DNA from: Salinisphaera aquimarina | GTDB taxonomy: Bacteria > Pseudomonadota > Gammaproteobacteria > Nevskiales > Salinisphaeraceae | NCBI RefSeq assembly: GCF_042643355.1 | Contig: NZ_JBHRSS010000004.1 | Location: forward strand, 124,001-188,000 | DNA length: 64,000 nucleotides | Direction: 5' to 3' | Made by a program: the position numbers and the translations under genes | In this document: piece by piece, positions 42,768-51,747 of the stretch | Numbering within the stretch: position 1 is the stretch's first letter | Layout: each line of letters opens with the position of its first letter | The notes under the pieces: generated by a model | The model's database searches: none | What the model was told of the DNA's origin: nothing | What the model saw: the letters and a program-made list of their open reading frames with translations, nothing else

Positions 42768-43925
42768 TCACGACCGCCGCACCGCGGACTCGGCCGTGAG
42801 CGCCGCCCGCGCGTCCATGACCCGCCGTGCCGCCTGTTCGCCGCTGTCGCCGAAGGCCACCATATGGCCCATCTTGCGTCCCGGTCGCGCCTCGGCCTTG
42901 CCGTACAGATGCAGCTTGAGTTCGGGATCGGCAAGCGCGGCGCGCCAGTCCGGCATGCCATGCTCCCATAGATCGCCCAGCAGGTTGACCATGGCCGAGG
43001 GTCGCAAGCGGCGCGTATCGCCCAGCGGCAGTGCGCACACGGCCCGCAGCTGCTGCTCGAACTGGCTGGTCACGCAGGCATCGAAACTGAAATGCCCGGA
43101 ATTGTGCGGACGCGGCGCGACTTCGTTGATCAACAGTGTGCCGTCGGTACAGAGGAAAAATTCCACGCACAGCACGCCGACCACATCCAGCGCTTCGAGC
43201 ACGCCGCGGGCGATGGCCACGGCTTGGTCGACAATCGCCGGATCGATATCCGGATCCGGAATCGAGACATCGAGGATATGGTTCGCGTGGCGATTTTCGG
43301 TCACCCCGAAATGGGCGAACTCACCGTCGCAGCCACGCGCCGCGACCACTGAAATCTCGCAATCGAAATCGATGAAGCCTTCCAGCACCGCTTCGCCGGC
43401 GCCGATCGCCTGCCAGGCCGAATCCGCCTCATCGGCGCTGCGAATCACGACCTGGCCCTTGCCGTCGTAACCGAAGCCGGCGGTCTTGAGCACACAGGGC
43501 GTACCGATTCGCGCCAGCGCCGCGTCCAGCGTGGCGCGGTCGGGCACATGTTCGAACGGTGCGGTCGGGAACCCGGCGTCGGCGAGAAAATCCTTCTCGC
43601 GCTGGCGATGCTGGGCGATATGCAGCACACGGCCGTCTGGGCGCACCGGCACATGACGCGCGGCCGCCAGCGCCGCTTCATGGGGCACGTTCTCGAATTC
43701 GAAGGTGACCACATCCACGCGGCTGGCGAACTCGGCGATCGCATCCAGATCGTTGTAATCGCCCACCGCCTCGCGGTCGGCGACCTGGCCCATCGGCGTG
43801 TCATCGCCGGGCGAGAATGTATGCACGCGATAACCCATGCGGCGGGCGGAGAGCGCGAACATGCGTCCGAGCTGGCCGCTGCCGAGCACGCCGACCGTCG
43901 CTCCGGGCAGTATCGGGCGGCTCAT
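42768..43925 (-). CDS. purK: N5-carboxyaminoimidazole ribonucleotide synthase PurK
   Basis: The 385-aa ATP-grasp enzyme makes N5-CAIR from AIR, bicarbonate and ATP in purine synthesis. It begins PGATVGVLGSGQLGRMFALSARRMGYRV, carries the ATP-grasp segment FGYDGKGQVVIRS and the metal site CVEFFLCTDGTLLINEVAPRPHNSGHFS. It overlaps purE by four bases, so the two are coupled. Together they replace the vertebrate-type single-step carboxylation. Confidence 0.97.
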   Translation of the reverse strand: MSRPILPGATVGVLGSGQLGRMFALSARRMGYRVHTFSPGDDTPMGQVADREAVGDYNDLDAIAEFASRVDVVTFEFENVPHEAALAAARHVPVRPDGRVLHIAQHRQREKDFLADAGFPTAPFEHVPDRATLDAALARIGTPCVLKTAGFGYDGKGQVVIRSADEADSAWQAIGAGEAVLEGFIDFDCEISVVAARGCDGEFAHFGVTENRHANHILDVSIPDPDIDPAIVDQAVAIARGVLEALDVVGVLCVEFFLCTDGTLLINEVAPRPHNSGHFSFDACVTSQFEQQLRAVCALPLGDTRRLRPSAMVNLLGDLWEHGMPDWRAALADPELKLHLYGKAEARPGRKMGHMVAFGDSGEQAARRVMDARAALTAESAVRRS

Positions 43926-44416
43926 GGCAGGGTGTCGGCGCTTACTTTCGCCGCCTGCCGTTCACGGAATGCGGCCAGCTCCGCGCGTAGTTCCAGGCGT
44001 TCACCGGCGAGCATGGCGATCGCAAACAATGCCGCATTCTTGGCACCGGAGGCGCCGATCGCGAACGTGGCGGTCGGCACCCCGCCCGGCATCTGCACTA
44101 TGGACAGCAAGGAGTCGAGTCCGCTGAGGGCACGGCTTTGCACCGGTACGCCGAGCACGGGAACAAGCGTCTGGGCGGCCACCATGCCCGGCAGGTGCGC
44201 GGCGCCGCCGGCGCCGGCGATGATCGCCCGCAGCCCGCGTTCTTCGGCCGTGTGGGCATAGTCACGCATGACATCCGGCGTGCGGTGGGCCGAGACCACA
44301 CGGCATTCGTGTGCGACCCCGAACTCGTCGAGCATCTCATGCGCGTGGGACATGGTGTCCCAATCGGACTTGCTGCCCATGATCACGCCAATCAGCGGCT
44401 TGTTGTCGTCGGCCAT
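43922..44416 (-). CDS. purE: N5-carboxyaminoimidazole ribonucleotide mutase PurE
   Basis: The 164-aa enzyme converts N5-CAIR to CAIR. GVIMGSKSDWDTM near the start, ECRVVSAHRTPD and IAGAGGAAHLPGMVAAQT with the catalytic His, and GVPVQSRALSGLDSLLSIVQMPGGVPTATFAIG are all class I PurE motifs. ATG 44416 follows GGGGGCGAG, and the extra six codons upstream are dropped. It is the first gene of purEK. Confidence 0.97.
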   Translation of the reverse strand: MADDNKPLIGVIMGSKSDWDTMSHAHEMLDEFGVAHECRVVSAHRTPDVMRDYAHTAEERGLRAIIAGAGGAAHLPGMVAAQTLVPVLGVPVQSRALSGLDSLLSIVQMPGGVPTATFAIGASGAKNAALFAIAMLAGERLELRAELAAFRERQAAKVSADTLP

Positions 44417-44640
44417 CTCGCCCCCTGCACCCATCGCAGAAAAGCGGATTAGTCTACCAACATAAGCACGGGCGCGGGCAGCGGCCTGCGCCGTAGAAGC
44501 ACATGCGGCTGCAAACGCGTCGATTCGAGCCGATTTTCCGCTCGTTTTCTTTAAATGGAACCACCATTCGCCTCAAATGATCGAATAATCTGACACGAAT
44601 CCGCGCGCTCTCGCCCACACGATTCCTACAACGAAGACGC

Positions 44641-45258
44641 TTACTCCAGCACAACCAGACGATTGGGCAGTTCATTGCGTTCGTGCGTCGCGGGAACGGC
44701 CGTCTTCAGATGGCCACCGCAGGCCTCGATGCAGTCCAGAAAGCCGGCCAGCGTCTCGCCTTTGCCGACCTGGACGGTAAAACGTTCGACGATCGATGCC
44801 CAGGTGCTGTCGTCCAGGCGCGCGGAAATGCCGCGATCGACCAGAATCTCGACATAACGCTCGGCCTCGGACACGAATATGAGCATGCCTGTGCCGGCCG
44901 TGGTGTGGTGCAGGTTCTGCTCCAGGAACTGTCGTCGGGCAAGATTCGACGCGCGCCAGTGACGGATCTTGCGCGGGATCAGGCGTGTTGTTACCGCCGG
45001 AACCCGGAACACCAGCGCCAGCAGCACGAATACCGCCCACTGCAGCAACAGCAGCGTGCTCGCATGCATGGCGGTAGTAAAGAACAGGACGGCCCCGGGC
45101 ACGATCAACGCGATCAGGCCTGCCCACAGCAGCGGGATATATCGATAATCGTCGGCCTGAGGGGCCAGTACCGTCACCAGTTCCGCGTCGGTCTCGCGTT
45201 CGATCCGGTCTATGGCGTCGGCAACACGGGCACGTTCGTTGTCATCAAGCATGGACAT
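44641..45258 (-). CDS. TPM-domain membrane protein
   Basis: The 205-aa protein has an N-terminal helical start (DDNERARVADAIDRIERETDAELVTVLA), two membrane helices (about 45-85) and a TPM domain with TTAGTGMLIFVSEAERYVEILVDRGISARLDDSTW. It lies third in a lemA-TPM-TPM operon, the common arrangement with a short TPM protein at the end. It lacks a signal peptide. Role: probably membrane protein handling, as for the family. Confidence 0.85.
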   Translation of the reverse strand: MSMLDDNERARVADAIDRIERETDAELVTVLAPQADDYRYIPLLWAGLIALIVPGAVLFFTTAMHASTLLLLQWAVFVLLALVFRVPAVTTRLIPRKIRHWRASNLARRQFLEQNLHHTTAGTGMLIFVSEAERYVEILVDRGISARLDDSTWASIVERFTVQVGKGETLAGFLDCIEACGGHLKTAVPATHERNELPNRLVVLE

Positions 45259-45273
45259 TGTCAGGTATCTCTC

Positions 45274-46029
45274 TTACCAGCCGCCGGACGCGCCGCCGCC
45301 GCCAAAACCACCGCCGCCGCCGGAGAATCCGCCGCCACCGAAACCGCCACTGCTACCACCACCAAAACCGCCGCCCATCAGGATCGGCACGCCGAGCATG
45401 GAGCGTCTGCGCCGCCCGCCCTTGCCGCCACCACCGCCGCTACCGAACAACAGCATGATCACGATCATCAGGCCGAAAAAGCCGAACGATTTGAGAATCG
45501 ACGGCCGCTCGTGCTGGCCATCCGATCGCTGCTCGGGTTCGGCCAACGGGTCGCCACCCAGCACGCGGATCATGGCCGCGGTGCCATCGGCGATACCCTG
45601 GGCGAAATCGCCCTGACGAAACGCGGGCGTGATGATGTTGTTGATGATGACCGATGACTGGGCGTCGGTGAGCCGCCCTTCCAGGCCGTAACCCGCCTCG
45701 ATACGAATCTTGTGCTCGGCTTTGGCTACGATCAGCAGCGCGCCGTTGTCACTATCCTTGTCGCCGATGCCCCAGTGGCGACCGAGCTGGTAGCCATAGT
45801 CCTCGATCGGCTCGCCGCCGAGATCCGGTACGGTGACGACGACGATCTGTTCACCCGTTTTCTGCTCATGCGCTTCGAGCATGTCGCTGATACGGGCCTG
45901 CTGAGCGCCGTCGAGCAGGGCCGCGTTGTCGACAACGCGCCCGGTCAGTTCGGGAAACTCGGGTGCCGCCTGGGCGTTGCCCGCGACGAACAATGCTGAA
46001 AAGACGACGATGGCCAACCATCGCCGCAT
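45274..46029 (-). CDS. YgcG-like TPM-domain protein
   Basis: The 251-aa protein has a signal peptide (to about residue 21), a TPM domain (residues 27-150: LTGRVVDNAALLDGAQQARISDMLEAHEQKTGEQIVVVTVP, GIGDKDSDNGALLIVAK, RIEAGYGLEGRLTDA), one membrane helix near 185-200 and a Gly-rich tail of FGGGG units. This is the standard form of the protein coupled to LemA. Its ATG overlaps the lemA stop (TGATG). Confidence 0.9.
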   Translation of the reverse strand: MRRWLAIVVFSALFVAGNAQAAPEFPELTGRVVDNAALLDGAQQARISDMLEAHEQKTGEQIVVVTVPDLGGEPIEDYGYQLGRHWGIGDKDSDNGALLIVAKAEHKIRIEAGYGLEGRLTDAQSSVIINNIITPAFRQGDFAQGIADGTAAMIRVLGGDPLAEPEQRSDGQHERPSILKSFGFFGLMIVIMLLFGSGGGGGKGGRRRRSMLGVPILMGGGFGGGSSGGFGGGGFSGGGGGFGGGGASGGW

Positions 46030-46643
46030 CAGAAACTGACCTTCGGTGCCTGGTCCGCGTTTTCTGCCGTCGCCTGGAAATTGGCATGTGGCTGCATATC
46101 GCTATACAGCACCATATGCCACAGCTTGCCGGGGAACGTGCGCAGCTCGGTGTTATAGCGTTGCACCGCCTGGATGAAATCGCGACGCGCCACGGCGATC
46201 CGATTTTCGGTGCCTTCAAGCTGGGACTGCAGCGCCAGGAAATTCTGATTGGACTTGAGATCAGGATAGCGTTCGGACACGGCCATCAGACGGCTCAGCG
46301 CGCTCGAAAGCTCGCCCTGCGCCTGCTGGAACTGTTGGAGTTTCTGCGGATTGTCGAGAATGCTGTCATCTACCTGGATCGACGTCGCCTTGGACCGCGC
46401 CTCGATTACGGCGGTCAGCGTCTCGCGTTCCTGATTGGCGAAGCCCTTGACCGTTTCCACCAGATTGGGCACCAGATCCGCACGCCGCTGGTACTGGTTC
46501 TCGACCTGCGCCCAGGCCGCGTTGACCTGTTCGTCGTAGGTCGGAATGTTGTTGACGCCGCAGCCGGCCAGCGACATCACCACACACATCATCAAAACGA
46601 GCGCGACCCCGCGGGATCGGCGCGAAAGCGCTGTATTGGGCAT
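46029..46643 (-). CDS. lemA: LemA family lipoprotein
   Basis: The 204-aa protein has a lipobox SLAGC (Cys at residue 28), then a LemA helical domain: YDEQVNAAWAQVENQYQRRADLVPNLVETVKGFANQERETLTAVIEAR, with ERYPDLKSNQNFLALQSQLEGTENRIAVARRDFIQAVQRYNTEL near the end. It is first in the operon with the two TPM genes. The family function is unclear, but co-occurrence with TPM proteins is the rule. Confidence 0.94.
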   Translation of the reverse strand: MPNTALSRRSRGVALVLMMCVVMSLAGCGVNNIPTYDEQVNAAWAQVENQYQRRADLVPNLVETVKGFANQERETLTAVIEARSKATSIQVDDSILDNPQKLQQFQQAQGELSSALSRLMAVSERYPDLKSNQNFLALQSQLEGTENRIAVARRDFIQAVQRYNTELRTFPGKLWHMVLYSDMQPHANFQATAENADQAPKVSF

Positions 46644-46824
46644 CGACTACACTCCGTGAATATGGGTATCGGTTACACGCGCACTTTACGGCAAAGCCCG
46701 GGCACCGTGGCAGACCTATCGAAAGATCTTTTGGTAATGCGCATAACCCCGGTATACATTGACCGTCGTGCGCCCCGGTTCGCGGTGCGACGAAATCAAC
46801 AACAATAGTATCGAGGAGCATTGA

Positions 46825-47394
46825 ATGAATATTCGCGCCAAGCGCTTCAATACCACCGCCACCCTTGTCCTGACGACCTGCGTGTCGGCCCTTCTGGCCA
46901 CCCCTGCGTTCGCCGCCGACAAGGATGCCTCGGCCATGGCCGATCACGCCAAGAAAGGCAGTATCACCGTGACCCAGAGCAAGGTGATCGACGCTGCGCC
47001 CGACGAGGTGTGGAGCACGGTCCGCGATTTCGATGCACTCAGTCTCTGGCATCCCGCCGTTGAAAGCAGCGATATCGCCAAGGGCGAAAACAACAAGCCC
47101 GGCGCCCAACGTCATCTGACCCTGAGCGACGGCGGCACCGTGGACGAACAGCTGATCAGCTGGGACGACGCGGGCATGAGCTATAGCTACAAGATCCTCG
47201 GTGGCGTGCTGCCGGTGTCCAACTATGTGTCCACGATCGCGGTGGAAGCCGAAGGCGACGAGCGATCGCGCCTGATCTGGAAGGGCCAGTTCGACCCCGC
47301 CGAGGGCCAGACCGCCGACAAGGCGAAAACGGTCATTACCAGCGTCTACGACGCAGGCCTGAACAATGTCGATACGATGATGTCCGGCGACTGA
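46825..47394 (+). CDS. Exported SRPBCC (START/Bet v1-like) protein
   Basis: The 189-aa protein has a signal peptide (cleavage near TPAFA, about residue 30) and an SRPBCC lipid- or small-ligand-binding fold: SKVIDAAPDEVWSTVRDFDALSLWHPAVESSDI, RHLTLSDGGTVDEQLISWDDAGMSYSYKILGGVLPVSNYVSTIAV. Bacterial polyketide-cyclase-like proteins of this sort bind hydrophobic ligands. No specific ligand is implied. It is divergent from lemA and followed by an intrinsic terminator. Confidence 0.88.
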   Translation: MNIRAKRFNTTATLVLTTCVSALLATPAFAADKDASAMADHAKKGSITVTQSKVIDAAPDEVWSTVRDFDALSLWHPAVESSDIAKGENNKPGAQRHLTLSDGGTVDEQLISWDDAGMSYSYKILGGVLPVSNYVSTIAVEAEGDERSRLIWKGQFDPAEGQTADKAKTVITSVYDAGLNNVDTMMSGD

Positions 47395-47417
47395 TTCGCG
47401 CCATCGTTACCGATGAG

Positions 47418-47444
47418 AGCCGGCGTTCGCGCCGGCTTTTTTTT
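47418..47444 (+). terminator. Intrinsic terminator after the SRPBCC gene
   Basis: A stem AGCCGGC(G)/(C)GCCGGCT with a short loop is followed by eight T residues, 23 bases after the SRPBCC stop codon. Confidence 0.93.
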
Positions 47445-47568
47445 GTCGCCGCCGCGCAGATTCGTTAGTCATGAGTCGAATCAACACGTCGCTCTGCCGC
47501 CCGTTTTGACTCGAGCCGCGCTCCACACACCCAACCAGAGACTGGTCGTCATCGCGATCCCGCGGCAT

Positions 47569-47598
47569 AAAAAAAGCCCGGAACATGTCCGGGCTTTT
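47569..47598 (-). terminator. Intrinsic terminator after the aldolase gene
   Basis: On the minus strand the stem AGCCCGGA/TCCGGGCT (47575-47595) is followed by seven T residues, about 25 bases after the aldolase stop codon. Confidence 0.92.
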
Positions 47599-47619
47599 CA
47601 CGCAGACGCTGGCCTGTGA

Positions 47620-48639
47620 CTAGGCAGCGCTTTCCATATCGGCGCTGTACTCGCCGCGGGCGGCGGCCGAGTTGTTGCGCGCACGCTTGAAATACGCCTT
47701 CTGGGCGGCCTCGATATTCTCGGGCTTGCCACGCCACGCATCCAGCGCAGGCGCCTGGAGGGCACGGCCGTATGAAAACGACAGCTTCCAGGCATGCGGG
47801 CCGCGCTTGTTCATTGCATTCAGATGCGCAGTGGCCACTTCATCGCTCTGTCCGCCGGACAGGAAGACGATGCCCGGCACGGCGGCCGGCACCCGGCGCC
47901 GCAGACAACGCAGGGTCGCGTCCGCCACCTGAGCCACATCGGCCTGCTGGCCGCATTTCTTGCCTGAGATGACCATGTTCGGCTTGAGCAGCATGCCTTC
48001 GAGCAGGATCTGCTGCTGCTTGAGCTCCGTGAAAACCGCATCGAGCACACGGTCGGTGACTTGTTCGCAGCGCTCGAGCGTGTTCTCTCCGTCCATCAGG
48101 ACTTCCGGCTCCACGATCGGCACGATGCCGGCTTCCTGGCACAGCGCGGCGTAGCGGGCCAGCGCGTTGGCGTTGACGCCGATGCAGTAATCCGTGGGGC
48201 GCTCGTCGGTGATATCGATGACGGCGCGCCACTTGGCGAAGCGCGCACCCGCATCCGCGTATTCCTTGAGACGATCACGCAGGCCGTCCAGGCCTTCGGT
48301 GATCATTTCCTCGGGGCTGCCCGCCAGCGGCTTGGCGCCCTTGTCGACCTTGATGCCCGGAATCACGCCCTTGTCGGCGAGCAGTTTGGAAAACAACGTG
48401 CCGTCGTCGGCTTTCTGGAACAGCGTCTCCTCGAACAGGATCACGCCGCTGATGAAGTCCTCGGAACCCTCTGTCGTGAACAGCAGATTGCGATAGGCCT
48501 GGCGCGTGGCTTCGGTGGATTCGACGCCAATGCCGTCGAGCCGTTTCTTGATCGTGCCGGTCGATTCGTCGGCGGCGAGAATGCCCTTGCCGTCGGCGAC
48601 GAGTGCCTTGGCGGTATCGATAAGTGCTTTTTCGTGCAT
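47620..48639 (-). CDS. Class I fructose-bisphosphate aldolase (eukaryote-type fold)
   Basis: The 339-aa enzyme cleaves fructose-1,6-bisphosphate into two triose phosphates. GKGILAADESTGTIKKRLDGIGVESTEATRQAYRNLLF near the start and the Schiff-base Lys in EGMLLKPNMVISGKKCG, plus FLSGGQSDEVATAHLNAMNK, match the class I family well known in animals and plants rather than the zinc-dependent class II enzyme. I start at ATG 48639 (MHEKALIDTAK). A much longer frame runs back through the tRNA gene and is discarded. It ends at an intrinsic terminator. Confidence 0.94.
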   Translation of the reverse strand: MHEKALIDTAKALVADGKGILAADESTGTIKKRLDGIGVESTEATRQAYRNLLFTTEGSEDFISGVILFEETLFQKADDGTLFSKLLADKGVIPGIKVDKGAKPLAGSPEEMITEGLDGLRDRLKEYADAGARFAKWRAVIDITDERPTDYCIGVNANALARYAALCQEAGIVPIVEPEVLMDGENTLERCEQVTDRVLDAVFTELKQQQILLEGMLLKPNMVISGKKCGQQADVAQVADATLRCLRRRVPAAVPGIVFLSGGQSDEVATAHLNAMNKRGPHAWKLSFSYGRALQAPALDAWRGKPENIEAAQKAYFKRARNNSAAARGEYSADMESAA

Positions 48640-48723
48640 GCGCGAGTCCGTAAGTGAGCCAATTTCGCGGGATTTTACCGCAAAAAATGGATCAACGAGA
48701 ACCCGCGCCGGCCAAACCAGAAA

Positions 48724-48813
48724 TGGCGGAGAGGGTGGGATTCGAACCCACGAGGGGTATGAACCCCTGCCGGTTTTCAAGACCGGTGCATTCAACCGCT
48801 CTGCCACCTCTCC
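48724..48813 (-). tRNA. tRNA-Ser(UGA), CCA encoded
   Basis: On the minus strand GGAGAGG (5' acceptor) pairs with CCTCTCC (3'), with encoded GCCA following. The anticodon loop CTTGAAA gives UGA, the anticodon stem is CCGGT/ACCGG, and a long variable arm (CAGGGGTTCATACCCCTCG) is present, as in serine tRNAs. Confidence 0.97.
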
Positions 48814-49070
48814 GCGGACCCGGCCAAAGCAAGGCCGTACAACGTGCGTTGCGCTTGTTGAGCCGGCGGCACGTCGACGCGGCGTATTGTCCGGAACAAG
48901 ACGGTGTGGACGCAAGTTTTCGAGACAGCATCCGCTGCAAACCGACGCGTTGGCATTGGAATTGCATTTCAGCATTCCGGGGGCGCGCGCATTTTCGTTA
49001 ATGCGCGTGGACCACTTCTACCTTGCGGCCATTCGGCACAACGCATCCATTACATATTCGAGGGAACCAG

Positions 49071-50834
49071 ATGCACACGAAGCTTTGGGCTTTCACGCTG
49101 ATACTGTCGGCGCTGCTCGCCGGTTGCGGCGACTCTGACAACGACAGCACGGCAGACAACGATTCTACGCCGCCGACAACGCCCACCGATCCCGCCAACT
49201 TCTCGTTCGTAGAGGGCACGATCGCACAGGCGCGTGCCGCCATGAGCGACGGCACGCTGACCTGCAAGACCCTGGTGCAGGGCTATATCGATAGGATCAA
49301 TGCCTACGACAGCGCCGGCCCCGAACTGCGCAGTGTGATTCGCATCAACCCGCAGGCCATGGACCGAGCCAATCAGCTGGATCTGGCGTTCGAGCGCGAT
49401 GGCTTCACCGGCCCGCTGCACTGTGTGCCGGTACTGTTGAAAGACAACTTCGATACCCAGGACATCACCACCACCGCCGGCGGCATCGCCCTGGCCTACA
49501 ACCAGACCCCGGACGATGCGTTCTCGGTGGCCGGCATCGTCAACGCGGGCGGGCTGGTACTCGGCAAAGCCAACCTCGACGAATTCGCCTTCGGTTTCCG
49601 CGGCAGCAGTTCGATTCGCGGCCAGGTCAAGAACGCCTATGATCCGACCAAGGGTCCGGGCGGATCTTCGTCCGGCACCGGTGCCGCGATTGCGGCGAGT
49701 TTTGCCATGGCCGGCACCGGCTCCGACACCGGTGGCTCTATCCGCGTACCGTCGAGCCTCGAGGGCTTGGTAGGTATCCGCCCGAGCCTTCGCTTGGTGA
49801 GCCAGGACGGCATCGTGCCGCTGGCTGCGTCTCAGGACACCGGCGGCCCCATCTGCCGCACCGTCGAGGACTGCGCGCTCATGCTCGACGCCATGACCGG
49901 GTTCGACCCCGGCGCCACCAGCAACCAGCGCCAGCAGTTCGCCTATGATTCGCCGCTCATCGACAGCGCCGAGCAGTACGAAATGGTCACCAACCGGCCG
50001 GCGACCTATACCGACTTCCTCGCCGCGGATGGCCTCGACGGCGTGCGTATCGCAGCGCTCATGCCCCTGTTCGGCGACGGCAGCGGCGAAAACGCACAGG
50101 TACAGAGCGTCCTGATGGCCGCTATAGAGCGAATGCGTGATGCCGGTGCAACCGTGGACATACTCACCGCCGACGATCTGGCCCAGCGCAACGTCGTGCT
50201 TTCCGATCTGACCAATTTCGATAGCAACTCGCGCTACGAATTCCGCAACGATCTGACGTCCTATCTCATGACCTGGCCGTCGAGCGGCGATTATCACTAC
50301 CGCAGCTTTGACGAAGTCGCCGCCAGCATGCTCTACGAAGAGCGTAATCAGGGGACCTTCGATTTCTACGGTGCCATCGGCCGCGCCATCGAAAACACCG
50401 ACGACAACAGCGAGGAAGCCGTCGCCTATCGCGCCGCCTACCAACGGAATCTAGAGGAGCGCCCGGGTATTGTCCGCGGTGGTCTGCTGCGCATTCTGAA
50501 CAACCGCGACGCGGACGACGCCTCGGCCAACGCGCTGGGCGCCCCCTACGACGTGCTCCTGTATCCGTCGGTACTGAGCCTGGCGCCCGAACTCGGCAGC
50601 TCGCCGAGCACAGGCAGCAACAATCGCCTGAGTCCGTTCTCCGGCTTTCCGGCCCTGACCATGCCGGCCGGCATGGCGGACACGGACCCCGTCCTGCCCG
50701 TGGGCATGGAAATGCTCGCACGCGAATTCGACGAACCGACATTGATTCGAATCGCCTACGGCTACGAACAGGTCGCGAGCCCCCGCACGGCGCCGACGTT
50801 CACGCCCGAGCTCGCTGACGCCACCGTCGACTGA
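49071..50834 (+). CDS. Amidase-signature lipoprotein
   Basis: The 587-aa protein is exported and lipid-anchored: lipobox LLAGC ends at Cys19, followed by an acidic Asp/Ser/Thr linker (20-40). The amidase-signature domain then shows the Lys in PVLLKDNFDTQD, the cis-Ser in GPGGSSSGTG and the nucleophile Ser in GSDTGGSIRVPS. Secreted members of this family occur in environmental bacteria, and substrates (amides of peptides, aryl compounds) are mostly untested. ATG 49071 is chosen by the lipoprotein signal. A rho-independent terminator follows. Confidence 0.88.
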   Translation: MHTKLWAFTLILSALLAGCGDSDNDSTADNDSTPPTTPTDPANFSFVEGTIAQARAAMSDGTLTCKTLVQGYIDRINAYDSAGPELRSVIRINPQAMDRANQLDLAFERDGFTGPLHCVPVLLKDNFDTQDITTTAGGIALAYNQTPDDAFSVAGIVNAGGLVLGKANLDEFAFGFRGSSSIRGQVKNAYDPTKGPGGSSSGTGAAIAASFAMAGTGSDTGGSIRVPSSLEGLVGIRPSLRLVSQDGIVPLAASQDTGGPICRTVEDCALMLDAMTGFDPGATSNQRQQFAYDSPLIDSAEQYEMVTNRPATYTDFLAADGLDGVRIAALMPLFGDGSGENAQVQSVLMAAIERMRDAGATVDILTADDLAQRNVVLSDLTNFDSNSRYEFRNDLTSYLMTWPSSGDYHYRSFDEVAASMLYEERNQGTFDFYGAIGRAIENTDDNSEEAVAYRAAYQRNLEERPGIVRGGLLRILNNRDADDASANALGAPYDVLLYPSVLSLAPELGSSPSTGSNNRLSPFSGFPALTMPAGMADTDPVLPVGMEMLAREFDEPTLIRIAYGYEQVASPRTAPTFTPELADATVD

Positions 50835-50870
50835 TCCCGAGTCGGGCGCGAGAACTTCGTCCACCAACCT

Positions 50871-50900
50871 AAAAGGCGGCCCCACAAGGGCTGCCTTTTT
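50871..50900 (+). terminator. Intrinsic terminator after the amidase lipoprotein gene
   Basis: AAAAGGCGGCCC and GGGCTGCCTTTTT form a stem with one G-T pair and a five-base loop, ending in a T-run, 36 bases after the amidase stop codon. Confidence 0.88.
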
Positions 50901-50951
50901 CGGGAAACCCCTTCAACATACGAGCCCGCAGCGAATCGTTCGTATGGTGCG

Positions 50952-50980
50952 TTGTTCAATGCAGGATGATTCTCTATAAT
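50952..50980 (+). promoter_or_regulatory. Sigma-70 promoter for tRNA-Thr
   Basis: TTGTTC (50952-50957) and a perfect TATAAT (50975-50980) are spaced by 17 bases, with the tRNA beginning 21 bases after the -10 box. A GC-rich discriminator (CCGCGCC) follows, typical of stringently controlled stable-RNA promoters. Confidence 0.8.
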
Positions 50981-51000
50981 CCGCGCCTTGCCGATCCCGG

Positions 51001-51076
51001 GCCGGGGTAGCTCAGTCGGTAGAGCAACTGATTCGTAATTAGTAGGTCGGAGGTTCGATTCCTCTCCCCGGCACCA
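51001..51076 (+). tRNA. tRNA-Thr(CGU), CCA encoded
   Basis: The 76-base sequence begins GCCGGGG and ends CCCCGGC-A-CCA, with the TTCGTAA anticodon loop giving CGU. The anticodon stem ACTGA/TTAGT includes one G-U pair. GGTTCGATTCC forms the T arm. Confidence 0.96.
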
Positions 51077-51201
51077 TCCGCATCTCCCTTGCGCCCAATC
51101 CTGCATGTCAGACCCCGCTTCCATCGCCGTTCATCGGCGCGTAATGGTCGCTGGTCGGATCTGCCATAAGGAAAACACGGCACGGTCCGATAGATCCGGG
51201 C

Positions 51202-51747
51202 ATGGCGGATAATCACACCAAAGCTGCGTTCAGGGTCGACAGAGCCGGCGGGTTCACGCTGCTCGAGCTCATCGTGACGATAGCCGTGGCCGCGATCCTG
51301 CTCGCCGTAGCGATTCCATCCTATCGAAGCATGGTCCAGCGCAATGCCCTCGCGGCCAACGTCAACGATCTCGTGGGCGATCTCAACTACGCACGCGCAC
51401 AGGCCGTCACGCGCGGTCAGGACGTCTTCATATGCAGCAGCCGCAACCAGACGAGCTGCTCGACCGACGGTGACTGGAGCCAGGGTTGGGTGCTGTATGT
51501 CGCCAACGATCCGGCCACAGTGAACCCGACCCCTGCAACGAGCCAGCTGCTCAGGGCTCACGGCGCTGCCGATGCCGGGTTCAGCCTCATGACAACCGAA
51601 ACAGCGCCGCTGAGCTTCAATTCAAGTGGATTCACGTTAAGCGGCAATCGCACGTTCGTGGCCACAACGAGCGAAGGCACACAGTCGACCACCATCGGCA
51701 TTGCCGTGACGGGCCGTGTGGAAGTCGAAAGGGACACGTCGTCATGA
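51202..51747 (+). CDS. fimT: Minor pilin FimT/GspH-type
   Basis: The 181-aa type IV pilin-like protein has a 17-residue leader and the prepilin peptidase site GG-FTLLELIVTIAVAAILLAVAIPSY, with the Glu5 of the mature protein conserved. The rest resembles GspH/FimT (NVNDLVGDLNYARAQAVTRGQDVFICSS...SQGWVLYV). It begins the minor pilin operon and overlaps pilV by four bases. Confidence 0.93.
   Translation: MADNHTKAAFRVDRAGGFTLLELIVTIAVAAILLAVAIPSYRSMVQRNALAANVNDLVGDLNYARAQAVTRGQDVFICSSRNQTSCSTDGDWSQGWVLYVANDPATVNPTPATSQLLRAHGAADAGFSLMTTETAPLSFNSSGFTLSGNRTFVATTSEGTQSTTIGIAVTGRVEVERDTSS

Noticed and set aside
48640..48975. N-terminal extension of the aldolase through the tRNA-Ser gene
   Set aside because: The aldolase family N-terminus begins at 48639, and the tRNA folds perfectly on the same strand.
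49050..50444. A 464-aa minus-strand frame in the amidase lipoprotein region
   Set aside because: No recognised domain; it is opposite a gene with intact catalytic motifs and a lipobox.
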